DNA of 64,000 nucleotides, taken from Acanthochlamys bracteata (lineage: Eukaryota > Streptophyta > Magnoliopsida > Pandanales > Velloziaceae). The stretch lies in the NCBI GenBank assembly GCA_019914995.1, contig CM034130.1, positions 6,510,001-6,574,000 of the forward strand, written 5' to 3'. Positions 53,450-64,000 of the stretch are shown here, in pieces. Each line of letters opens with the position of its first letter. The stretch's first letter is position 1. Made by a program: the position numbers and the translations under genes. Below the pieces are notes generated by a model. That model saw only the letters and a list, made by a program, of their open reading frames with translations, ran no database searches and had not been told where the DNA came from.

Positions 53450-56290
53450 CGTTTGTAAAAAATTCCATTACATTTTATGACATGGATTTTCTAGGTGATT
53501 GTGTTCATATTCGAACATCCCTTTAGGCGAAGCGCTATCTTGCCCAATATAGTGAGAAGTTGGGGAGAGCCATCACCAAATAGGTAAGCGTTTTCACTTC
53601 ACCATAGACATATGAAAGTGCAGAAGCTAGTCTAGGACGAACGACTCCAACTGGGGACATGGAAGATAGGAACATCAACATGAAATATTGAACAAAGTAA
53701 TTAAAAACTTTGGTAGACTAGAAAGAAGAAATCCAGAAGAAATAGTGTTGGCGTCATAATGAGCAAAGATTTAATGGATAAAGTTATCGATGTCAAAAGA
53801 AAGGAGAAAGGATTATTGCTATAAAAAAATATGTTGGGTATGAAAACTCTCAAACAATTAGTGCTTATGCGCCAGAATCGGGATTAGATGCTCAAATCAA
53901 GGCAACATTTTAGGAGGACCTAGAGCAACTGATTCAAGAGATCCCTCAAGCAAGAGAATATTTATTGGCGAGACTTGAATGGGCATGTTGGGTTAGTTAA
54001 AAAGCAACGGAGTTCACTGACAACTGCTATAATTTTGACTTTAGAAAAATAAACAATGAAGGAAAGACTATTTCAGAGTTCACTTTGGCTTATAACCTGA
54101 TGTTAGCTAAAATCTTCCTCCAAAAGCTCAACGAACACCAAAAATACTCAAATAGATTTCTTTTGGATGAAGAAATACGGTAGAAGGTTTTACAAGAATT
54201 GCAAGGTCATCAATTATTAGGAGCCTTACTACTCAGCAACAGATTAACTATGTTTGATGTTCATTTGGAAAAGTAGAAAAGGATACAACCACGAAATGCA
54301 TTAGAACTAAGCAATTAAACTTAAAAGGTGATGCAGTTGCTATTTAGAGATAAAATTTTTAACCAGACCAATTGGGATGTATATGGAGAAGGCAAAAGGA
54401 TGTGAGACACCATGGGTGCAAATAATAAAAAACTCGTGAACGATGTCTTAGAGGAACAAAAGACTATGCTCTGTTGTGTAAAGTAGCATGGTGGTGGATA
54501 GAAGGTGTAGAAAATTAGATGAAAGAAGAAAGGGCATGCATAAAAATCTACACAAATGCAGAAATGGAAAATTTTGAAAGAGATGGGCAAGTTTGGGATG
54601 GCTGAAAAAGTAGACTTTTGAAAACTTTTTTAAAAAAGGAGCTTTTTTAGAGATTTTTTTTAATGAACATAAAGTTATTTCATGACGTACAATTCACTCA
54701 CGCCCTCCAAAATTTTTAAAAAAATTTCTCGAGCTCTGTTAGAGGGTTTTTGGGCTTGAATCATAGGCACCAGTAATAAGCCAAGCCAAACATGCTAGAA
54801 TGTCAAAGAAAGCGACTTACAAGGCAATACGTGATGCAAAGCGTTTAGCTTTTGAGGATCTTTAATAACAACTGGATTTTTTAAAAAGTGTACAAGACAT
54901 CACAGAGAATTAGATTAAGTACGATACATAAAGGATAAGTATGATAAGCGGTCACCCTATCACTGGTGTGGAAGTAGAAACTAGTGCGAAGAGACAAAAA
55001 AAAGCTTCGCCAAATGTCAGCATACTCGGATAAAAGAAGAAACAAAAACTCTAAAAACAATAAGGTTAATAAGAAAGTTGGCCTAAATAGTACACTTAAC
55101 TATATAAGAATGGAACTGATGAGCCATACAGTGAAATTGTGGGAGAGGATGATTGAACAAAGGCTACAACGTGAAACTGCATATCTTTGAAAATCAATTC
55201 GGTTATGTGTTAGGAAAATCCACCACATAAATAATTAATCTGTTAAGAAGCATAATGGAGAGATATATGATCAATAAGGATTTATATATAATCTTTATAG
55301 ATCTCAAGAAAGCCTACGACAAGGAAGGAATATACCTTAGGTGATATTGGAAAGAAGTACGTACCCATTGCTTACACCCACGCCATGAAAGACATGTAAG
55401 GGTGCAAATATGGGCATAAAAAACTCCTACAGAAATGACATTTACCTATCATTGTTGTTTTGCACCAAGACTCAGCTTTGAGTTCTTATTTGTTTACCTA
55501 TCACATTTAAAAAGGGATACTTTGGTGTATGCTTTTCGCAATGATATTGTGGAAACAGATGAGACCAATTTCAGCTCTAAGAATAAACTCGAGCAATAAA
55601 GAACATCAATGGAACCAAGAGGCTTCAAACTGAGTAGATCTAAGGCATAATATGAAATGAACTTGTGTGCAGGGGGAAGTGTTACCAATGAAGTGATAAA
55701 ACTTGAAATTCAAGAAATACAAGAAAGTGAATAGTTCCAATACCTTAAAATATATTGTGCCGAGATAGATAGAGATATCACACATAAAATATGCTGGATG
55801 GAAGAAATAGAGATCTGCCTTCTGAGTCATGTGATGGACCGCTGAAGTTATAACGGTGAAATCAGTAATATTCTATAAAGCAGAATGTTTGGTAGAGAAA
55901 TTCCAACATATGTAGAAAACTAGTGTCTTCTCTGAGATAATAAATAAGATTAGAAATAAAGTCATCAGAGATAATATTGGAGTGGCATAGATTCGAAGGG
56001 AAAAACAAGGGAAGTCCTAATGCGCCTAATGGAAGATATGAACTAATGAATACTTACCTTATTAAGAGAGGTAGAGGAAGTCCTAAAAGACTTGGTCGGC
56101 TATTGTGAAAAAACTTGTTAGCGGCTCCACCTAGAATATGATCTTATTATAGAGCACAATAACATGAGATGATCCATATAGCTGATTATCTAATGGGATA
56201 AGACTAAATTATTATTGATATACTTTATGTAATTATGAATGTAAATTTTATTATGTTATGCTTTGGTTCATTATTATTTATAATTACTTC
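53450..56290 (+). mobile_element. Decayed RTE-type LINE
   Basis: Translated fragments follow the plant RTE order. An endonuclease piece has ISAYAPESGLDAQIK (about 53,850) and a LIQEIPQ motif. The reverse transcriptase start is near 55,110 with ELMSHTVKLWERMIEQRLQR, then NQFGYVLGKSTT and IIFIDLKKAYDK near 55,290. A C-terminal RGRGSPKRL piece lies near 56,070, and an end like HIADYLMG near 56,180. There are many stops and frame changes throughout and no long frame survives. It is inserted opposite to the host gene's direction. The borders are approximate. Old, by the amount of decay. Confidence 0.8.
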
Positions 56291-57142
56291 AATTCAGATA
56301 ATATTATAAGCTTATATTCTAGTACTAGTATAGTTGTGGAAAGTAAGACAACAACCATCTCCAAAAAGTTGAAATATATAAAGAAAGTAAAGAAGATAAT
56401 GCATGATGGAGAGAACTTTGTGTAACAATTTAAACTGAAGGGACCGCAAAGGCTTCTTTTTTTTTTTTTCCAAATATTTTCTTATTATATTATCTTCATT
56501 CTTAGTTGGACAAAATAGAGAAGCTGAAACTGTTAACAAAGTTAGTTACACGTAACTTCTTAGTACTATGATGGACTGTAAAATTAGAATATTCTCTTTG
56601 CATTGAACAATGAGAAAATCTAACACCTATTTCATGGAACCTGAACTTTATGTCGTGACATTTTGAATAGGCTATAAAAGCTAAAAAGTGCAACTCATAA
56701 AGTAAGGTCACGATAGACTAATATTAACTAGCATTATGAAGAATGAAGCTAAGTACACCGTTAAGGCCTTTCTAGCACTTCCTCTAGCAGCAGACTTCCA
56801 AAACTACACTCATCTGAATAAGCACCTTGTCTGGCTGTCTCAAAATTAACTCTTGTTCAACTAGGGCTACTAAAATGCAATTATAAATTTTCTCATAATG
56901 TGTGCAGATGATTGTTTCACTATTAACAAGAATACAAAATCTAAACATCTTAGAATCCACAAAGACAATTTCATTGGCTGCATATAAGAACCTCTCAATA
57001 AATCACACTTGTAATGAACTGTTATAGAAGAGTGATATTGAAATCTTACAGCAAATATCTCCTAATCCTCACCATATCATGGTTTTTACTGTAAAATCAT
57101 GTAATAACAACACCAAGCTGACACAAAATATTGAAGATGTTT

Positions 57143-58820
57143 CCATTATAGTATTTACTATTTAGTATCGATGTTTTTATGTTAAGTTAGATTATATTCT
57201 TACATAGATATTACATGGAGTTAACGAGTTTAGGAATTCGAGTATAGTAGGTTTAGAAGCTTAGTATCAGGATTTCTTATAAGTTAAGTTATTTTCTTAT
57301 AGACCAAGTCTATTCTAGTGGATCCTATAAAAAGTTATGGTGTATTTAATGAGTTGTAAGATTTGTGATTATCATCCATTAAACAACTTAATTATTTTGT
57401 ATCAAGAATAAGGAGGTGTGAGGAGATAAATAGATTCTTAACTCTATCTACATTTAAACTCTCCCTGACGAGTCAAAGGTGAGACCGAACTAATAGGTAA
57501 GGTCTCCATGTTGAGAAATAGCGATGATTGAACTTCTAAGATGTATGCTAATGAGTTGAAAGATGACAATGGTAGTGATTGCTGATATGCGACTTTTTAA
57601 GAGTTAAAAGATTATTTGATTGAACAAAAAATCAAGGACTAACATATTTAAAGAGCAACAACAAAAGATTTCCCATCCCCTTAGCAAGATGAAGAGACAA
57701 TAGAATGATCGTAACATCAACTTTAATTACTTTCCCAAACAAGTAACAACAACAAGATTCCAATAGAAGCTTGTACTATGGTTGTAGTGACAATCTAGAG
57801 CAACCAAAGGGCTCCTATTTTAATTAAATCTAGTTATTTGTCAACAACATCAGTCACTTGGTTGGTTTGGACACCAATTAACAATTAGTAGGATCAAAGA
57901 AGCCGACAATTGGCAACTAATGTACTATAATAGCAGCAACAGGTCTCTTGGGATACAACAGAGCATATGCATGAAGTTGTTGAGCAATAGTTAAAGGCAC
58001 TAACAATTAACTTGCCTAAGAAGCAACCGCCAAAAGGATATCCTAGTGTGACAAGCAGCAAATGGTTGCAAAGGTCAACAAAAACAATGCATAGGCTGGC
58101 AAAATAATAGCAACTCTATGCTCACAAAATAGCTCAAAAACCAATTTGAGCTGTTGCAAGCCGGCGAACATCTTCAACAGCACCAACTTAAAGGGTTGAA
58201 AGTGAATAATTACTGCGATGCAACCTCAAATAGCAAAATGATGCCAAACAACAACATTCTTTGATAGAATGATAAATGATATTGTGTATTGGAGGACGAC
58301 ATTCTTCACCATATCAATTGCACAAGCAATTTAATCTACACACTTATTCTAGTGGTTTGGTTAAGTCCAGTTTCCAGAAGCACTTACTGACGCAATCTCA
58401 AGGATGAGAATGCATTTTATAGACCAGTCCAATAATAGAAGATGGGGTCAAGAAGTGCTCTTACATTATAGTATTTGTTATCATAATGGTGTAATTTATG
58501 TTAAGTTAGAAGTTCATTATATTAGGTAGAATAAATTCTAGAATATATTATGGAGTTAAGACTCCTAGTTTGTTTAGGAGTTTCAGTTATAGTAGGTTTA
58601 GGAGTTTTATTTGTATTTGGATTTTCTACTAAGTTAAGTTATTTCTTTAATAGACAAGTATATTTCTTATGAAATTGTCTAGAAAGTTATCATGTCTATT
58701 TAAAGAGTTGCAAGGACAGTACAAACACCGATTGATAATGTTTTGACTTTTGAGTTCTTAGTAAGAATAAGGAGGTGCAGAGAATCTATGGATTGAAAGA
58801 TCCTTAATTTTATCCTGGAG
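57143..58820 (+). mobile_element. Decayed short LTR element with two diverged LTRs
   Basis: Two direct repeats, about 57143-57450 and 58464-58820, share landmarks in order: CATTATAGTATTT, ATGTTAAGTTAGA, TATAGTAGGTTTAG, AGTTAAGTTATTT, GAATAAGGAGGTG. About 1 kb lies between them, with no recognisable pol, so it is a non-autonomous (TRIM/LARD-like) or internally deleted LTR retrotransposon. The LTRs differ by perhaps a quarter of their bases, far older than the element at 0.9-6.9 kb. It is broken. Confidence 0.65.
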
Positions 58821-59960
58821 CACTCTAGGGGTTCAAGATTGATACGGTGTACAATCCTATCATTGTCCTTCATTAGTAACCTAATGCAGGTGATACTGGA
58901 AAGGTTCTTCTTGGACCAATGCGAAACTTCATCATAGGAGTAAATTGTAGAGCAACCTTTTATGCGCCTTGGACTGTAAGCTTGAGGTCTAAATGACATG
59001 ATATAATATTTTTACTTAAAATAGCCAACAATCCACCAAAACTAGATAACATAATAGGGTGATTAACAAAATTGCTCAAGATTTTACTATTCCACCATGC
59101 TCTATTATCTAATTATGATGCACTAAAAGGAACTAGATTGACCTTTTCTTAAATGAATATTTCAAAACTCCTCGAGATGTTGTAAAGTGAAATAAAGGTT
59201 AAAATGGTAAGACCAATATCTTACCTGTAACGCTGCTAGCACACCACAAAGGCCACCCTCATGCTGCACTAGGCCTAAACATGTCTCTGGATCAGAGCTA
59301 AACCTAAAACACAAAAGACATCAAACTAATTAACTAGCAAAATACTTTCAGAATGTTAAGGAGTGCGCAGCATATCTGTAGAGCAATGATCAGACGTTGA
59401 TGATTGAGCAAGTGAATGCACCTAATGCCCTGATTGCACCACTGCGAGAGAATATCCCTTGAGACTCCGGCTCCAAACACCATTGAGAACAACTGCTCTG
59501 CATCCTCCATCAACAACTGCTCCCCAGAATCCAACTCTACATATTTGCCATCCTCCACCGATAGCTTGTCCTCCATCAAACTCATCTTCTTTTCCCAAGT
59601 GCTAATTTCAACATCAGCAGAGCCTGAAAAGGACTTCGTATCAGAAGGGGGGGCAACATTGCCTACATTCACTGGAGCACCGGCCAAAGTACTCGAAGCA
59701 GCAGGGCCAACAGGTTTCGGCTTCTCGACCAGCCGTTGGTTCTCTGCCGCAGCGTTCATTCTCTTCTCAGCCGCGGCAGCCATAAGCTCACGCTGGATTC
59801 TTCTGTTCCGAATTTCAGGCGACTCCTCCGAGGATGAAACTGCCGCCGGCGATTCCCCCGGCTTGGTCCTCTTAGCCTCAGGAAACCTTGCTTCCTCCCC
59901 GACGCTCTGCAAACTCATCCTGAGCGCCATCTGCAAGTCGTCCTCCTCGTGATCCGCCAT

Positions 59961-61208
59961 AGATCACCGCCAACTCTTTCAATGGAATCACCAAATTGCA
60001 ATCAATTAGAAAAGAAACTCATGCAATTCCCCTGTCTATGACTTATTGGTTTGATTTTGGGAGAGAAATTTTATTTGCTACATGTATTTCGGAGTGAAGA
60101 GAGAATGGGACGCACGAGGATGGGCGGAGGAGCGATGGAGTGAGACGAAGAGAAAGCAATAAAATGTAAAATGCCATGAGTTGCAAATTTGGACCGGGCC
60201 AAACGGATTGTCCCTTGACCCGAAAACACGGTCTGTTCTGTCCTAGTAATAAGATTGAGCCGATCTGTTCGGTTTAACAGATAGTGGGTCGGACGGCCTG
60301 CCCTCCGATCAGTTGAGTTGATCGATTAACAGCAATCTGATCTGATAGTTAAAATTTATTATTTTATATTTATTATATAAAATAAAAAATAAAATAAATA
60401 AATAGATAAATAAGCTTAAAAAAATATAACTGCATTTAACTCGATCCAAATATGAAATCAGGCCTGATCGCTCCGGCCCGGCCAACTCAATTAGCCTCCC
60501 GCTCTATCTATCAATATTTACACATATAACTATTACCCAAAAAAATTTATTGAATTATAGATTTTAAAATAACCGATATCAGTTTTATTTACGATTATTT
60601 TCAATCTAAACAAAAAATTATGTTTCTGCGCAAGTCTGATTCTGTATAAAAGTTCCATCAAATTTCTTCAAAATGTGCGAAAATTGCTTCAATACTAAGC
60701 AAGAAACAATGTTATTAATATATGATGGATCTTTCGATTAGTTGGACATATCACGTTTTATTGAGAATTTTGTTTCAACTGACTGTCTATTACTTCCATA
60801 GCTAATCTCAACGAAAATTTCTTGAATATAGTATTTAAAATAAAAAAGAACTTGATAATTATAAGTTGCAACTTTTTGCTCTTTTTTAACATGCTAAGAA
60901 ACTTGAGTAGTAGTACTTAACGGTAAATCCTTTTAGTGTTCTATCATATTATAATTGAATTAAAGTTATTACAATTATTATCATACAAATAAATTATTCA
61001 TACATATATAGTCGCTCAATAACTTCATGATATAGTACATGAAAATTTCCTCAGTAAAATCCTATCTATGAGTTTGCACCATAATGAAAATAAACATGCA
61101 AAATTGCTCAGTGACAGTATTCATAAGTATATCTCAGTTTTTTTTCTTCTCTATCAGGTACCAAAAGAGAAGCAAATGGCTTTTTTGCATATTATGATAA
61201 TGTCCATC
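59961..61208. other. Intergenic region, MINDY3-type promoter side
   Basis: The first 200 bases are the leader and promoter of the MINDY3-type gene (minus strand). Then comes the hAT-like element and A/T-rich DNA reaching the 3' UTR of the pyrophosphatase gene. Confidence 0.5.
60187..60524. mobile_element. hAT-like non-autonomous element
   Basis: GCAAATTTGGACCGGGCC at the left, and TGTAAATATTGATAG then GGCCGGGCC on the other strand at the right, flank an A/T core. The design matches the element at 44.96-45.42 kb. Confidence 0.4.
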
Positions 61209-63426
61209 CTACCGCCTCAGGCTGTGCAAGACGTACTCAGCATAGAGATCCCTACGAACACATTTCCAGTATAGAATACATGAGAAGCAGAACTATAAAC
61301 ACAAATGTCTATAAGTTACTAACCAGGAAAAGCGCCTCGTTTTTTGTTGAAGGCACGAAAGTAGAAGCGACTCACATTGAGTATTGGATCGCTTCAACAG
61401 CTGTTTTAGCAGGCAAGAAATCATTCACAGCAACCTCTTTATTCTCATTTTTCTTGTCTGTATAGTTTGTTAAGTATACCAAGGGCTATGGGTAAACTAG
61501 TGCGCTACATCTACCCTCATCGAGACGAATAAACTTATAAGAAGGATACAGTCCTCAAAGAAACACCTAATCTCTTGTAGACGATGAGGAGGGAACTCAT
61601 TAAGGTCATTGTAGTGGCGATACTCTGGGTCGTCAGCACATACAGCAATTATTTTATCATCTTTCTCACCCTAGAAATAAACTTAATTAGCGCCATAGTT
61701 TAAGATCAATATATATTACTCTATCCAACTTTCTTTTTCAGTTTTTTCTGATTTCAAGGATGATACCTGGTCAATCATAGGCATAAGCCCAATAGCTCTG
61801 GCCCTAAGGAAGCAGCCTGGAAGAACTGGTTCCTGTCAAAGAAAAAGATTACTTTAAGCTAAGGATGCTGAATGCACAAAGAAACTAAGGATGGAGGAAA
61901 CAAAGGCTTTCGAGAGGTGAAATTGAGGGAGCTTGTTACCTGCATAAGGATCAAGACATCTATTGGGTCATTGTCTTCACAAAGTGTTCGAGGAATAAAA
62001 CCATAGTTATGTGGATAAACCACAGAGGAGTATAGGACACGATCAACCTGTGGTAAGTTGCAAAATAGCATATATAATTAATAAAGCCATATTTGACATC
62101 TTTTTTTGAACTCCAAAAAAAAAGCTTAAATGTAATTCAAACCTTAATCAATCCTGTTTTCTTGTCTAATTCATATTTCACTTTGCTTCCTTTAGGAATT
62201 TCCACAACCTTCAGGACAAGAAGGATTAAGAGAAGTTAACTTGGAAACCTAAAAAGCATAGGACAACATCTCCATATTCAAGGAATATGTGGCTAAACTG
62301 AAGAGAGATTTAAAAGGGAAAGAAAAGATGAATAGTTAAGCTTCCAATCGCTTGGAAAAATAGTTACTGCATGCAAATTTAACGCAAACAAACATAAACA
62401 ATATAAACACTAGCCAAAGCCAACTTCCAGATTATGACATAATCACACTAAAAATAGTTACTGCATGCAAATTTAACGCAAACAAACATAAACAATATAA
62501 ACACTAGCCAAAGCCAACTTCCAGATTATGACATAATCACACTAAAAATAGTTACTGCATGCAAATTTAACGCAAACAAACATAAACAATATAAACACTA
62601 GCCAAAGCCAACTTCCAGATTATGACATAATCACACTAAAAATAGTTACTGCATGCAAATTTAATGCAAACAAACATAGACAATATAAACACTAGCCAAA
62701 GCCAACTTCCAGATTATGACATAATCACACTAAAAATAGTTACTGCATGCAAATTTAATGCAAACAAACATAAACAATATAAACACTAGCCAAAGCCAAT
62801 TTCCAGATTATGAGATAATCACACTGACCTCGCCTGGTACAACCACACAATGTTCTCTTATTTTCTTATGCATGATAACAGGCTACATGCTACACAAGGT
62901 AGGTAGCATATGATCAAGATAAGTACAAGTTAGAATTGAGAGATACAGAAAAGAATCTACACATTAAAAAACATTCTGAAGCAAAAAACAGGAAAATTCT
63001 GCAGTTAACACATTCTTCGATGTAGAGAATTGATTTATGCTACCATCACATGCATATCATTCAATATATTTTCTAATTACAAACCTCTTTATTGTACAAT
63101 CTTGGTGTAAGTGAGCTTGTACAAACTTCAGGTAAAAAGATATCTATCATTCAATATATTTTCTAATTACAAACTTCAGGTAAGAACTCACAACATTGAA
63201 GACAGCAGGTGCTCCAGGTCCTGTACATCATTTACATTATTAGTCAGTTAGTTGTTATATTTACATCATAATGTGGTTGGTCAAAAATAAGTGACCTTGT
63301 ACCTATCTCAAGATCATGCCAAGGGTGCGCAGCAACTGATCTTCTAGATAAGGATGAGAGAATTCTTTGATTGAGACGGGGAGCCCGATGTTTCTCATTT
63401 TCATGAGTCCCATTTTCTTCTGTCAT
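61209..63426 (-). CDS. PPA: Soluble inorganic pyrophosphatase (family I)
   Basis: Eight coding exons (63426-63303, 63220-63192, 62208-62143, 62047-61940, 61832-61767, 61670-61550, 61457-61376, 61251-61209) join in phase to 212 residues, the usual plant length. The enzyme hydrolyses pyrophosphate to phosphate in the cytosol using Mg2+. Seen: [20 protein letters not shown] at the N-terminus, [35 protein letters not shown] with the family signature D98-N-D-P-I-D103-V, and KKNENKEV, ending SLRR. One oddity: residue 167 is Cys where plant relatives have Arg (EIRRFFEDY), a CGT-to-TGT type change. Exon 2 is only 29 bp. The second intron carries a 94-bp tandem array. Likely functional. Confidence 0.95.
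62356..62825 (+). repeat. 94-bp tandem repeat, five copies, in a pyrophosphatase intron
   Basis: Units starting AAAAATAGTTACTGCATGC recur exactly every 94 bases (TAGTTA at 62361, 62455, 62549, 62643, 62737), 470 bases in all. The first three are nearly identical and the last two share changes such as TTTAATGC. Each unit contains the palindrome GCATGC. The array lies wholly within intron 2 (63191-62209). Confidence 0.97.
63055..63174 (+). repeat. Short duplicated block beside pyrophosphatase exon 2
   Basis: The 30-base phrase from TATCATTCAATATATT to AATTACAAAC occurs at 63055-63084 and 63145-63174, and CTTCAGGTAA occurs twice nearby. It is a small local duplication in the intron, within 20 bases of the exon 2 donor. 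Confidence 0.85.
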
Positions 63427-64000
63427 ATCTTTTAAACATACAAATTAATGGGGTAATCTATATTGATATTTTCTATTAGATGACCTTACTTGAGATGCCA
63501 TGCTAGAGAATACTGTAATCAATACATTCATGATCTATGATACGAATAATACTTATTAATGTATGCCATATGAGATGACAGGGTTTTTAAGGGTGGCCAC
63601 CAACCTAAATCCACCTTAATCCAGAGTTGGGAGCAGTATTATGGAATCTGTGCACACGAAGGCAAATAATATTTATTGATAGTTAATATGGTTTTATCAT
63701 AGAGGAGCTAAATTATAAAAAAACAAGACCATTCTCAGAATTCTTGCATCAGACAGTTAGTAACATGCTGTGCTAAAACTGATATGATAAAGTGCCCTTA
63801 AATCAAGATGCCACACAAGAAGAGCTCCAATACATGTTATGACTACCTAATATATAAACTTGAGAAATTGCCATTATCATATCAAGTTATCTCCATCCTA
63901 TTGTAAAGTAAGTGTTACATTTCCATACTTCAATAATTTAAAGGTGCTAAATTTTCTTGGACAGGCAAAGTAAAAAGTTAACTATAACCATCTCGATCAC
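63427..64000. other. Upstream region of the pyrophosphatase gene
   Basis: No further gene seen. Probably the 5' leader, possibly spliced, and promoter, running off the window end. Confidence 0.45.

Larger units (their letters stand above)
51241..59224 (-). other. Giant second intron of the MINDY3-type gene
   Basis: About 8 kb between a CAG-GTAAG donor at 59224 and a CTACAG acceptor at 51243. It holds a decayed LINE and a decayed LTR element. The part 51,250-53,400 is unassigned A/T-rich DNA. Confidence 0.75.
48418..59960 (-). pseudogene. MINDY3-type deubiquitinase gene (DUF4205 family), apparently broken
   Basis: Six exons recognised: 59960-59422, 59303-59225, 51240-51101, 49778-49657, 49567-49382, 49151-48418. 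The family (about 600 residues) cleaves Lys48-linked ubiquitin chains. Exon 1 has a ubiquitin-interacting-motif-like MADHEEDDLQMALRMSLQ start. Exon 2 carries the catalytic Cys in VQHEGGLCGVLA, where the family has GGPCG. Exon 6 has the catalytic His (VGSESHYTVLFALD) and an EF-hand-like FDAQDQSGGGGFIS. Damage: a two-base loss in exon 4 near 49741 (restoring two bases brings exon 5 into phase), and no trace in 49152-49381 of the roughly 50-residue segment between SALLSRGL and LKGIPKNVEV that relatives carry. Exons 1, 2 and 6 are otherwise well kept, so loss is recent, or the copy is mis-assembled. Confidence 0.82.

Noticed and set aside
54984-55190. Host gene on the plus strand
   Set aside because: The frame is a fragment of the decayed LINE, ending in the start of its reverse transcriptase.
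59434-59952. 172-codon plus-strand frame over MINDY3-type exon 1
   Set aside because: Antisense shadow. The minus strand reads as the conserved protein with correct splice sites.
62356-62825. CRISPR-like array
   Set aside because: Whole 94-bp units repeat without unique spacers, inside a plant intron. It is a minisatellite.

Overview
This is nuclear DNA of a flowering plant, most likely a eudicot. The evidence is spliced genes with plant-type introns, a histone H3.1 and an actin with plant-specific residues and intron positions, plant-only families (a group I bZIP, a VIT-like transporter), a plant LTR retrotransposon primed by initiator-Met tRNA, and AT-rich gaps full of small transposons. 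No operon, CRISPR array or phage was seen.

Layout. 0-7 kb: AT-rich DNA, then a Ty3/gypsy LTR retrotransposon (881-6946, 5-bp target duplication) whose 3' LTR carries a tripled 144-bp block. 7.6-10.5 kb (+): serine decarboxylase (SDC) gene with a nonsense codon and a frameshift, followed by a 218-bp tandem repeat. 14.0-17.1 kb (-): intact VIP1-like group I bZIP gene in four exons. 20-21 kb: a repeat pair around a pyrimidine-rich element. 23.5-24.2 kb (+): VIT-like transporter gene. 26.2-29.4 kb (-): ATG13 in three exons. 29.5-40.3 kb: about 11 kb without genes, rich in MITEs. 40.3-42.8 kb (-): actin with four coding exons plus a likely leader intron. 42.8-47.2 kb: repeats. 47.3-47.7 kb (+): intronless histone H3.1. 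48.4-60.0 kb (-): MINDY3-type deubiquitinase gene, apparently broken, with an 8-kb second intron holding a decayed RTE-type LINE and a decayed LTR element. 61.2-63.4 kb (-): soluble inorganic pyrophosphatase in eight exons, with five copies of a 94-bp repeat in its second intron.

The genes are independent housekeeping or regulatory units and not a pathway. The main point is that MINDY3-like, VIP1-like and SDC genes appear to be neighbours in Arabidopsis too (At1g43690, At1g43700, At1g43710, from memory). The window therefore looks like an expanded collinear block. Two of those three genes are damaged while the transcription factor between them reads intact, which fits one fractionating copy of a duplicated segment. 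I found no convincing undescribed system. Exon borders were worked out by hand from splice sites, reading phase and remembered family sequences.
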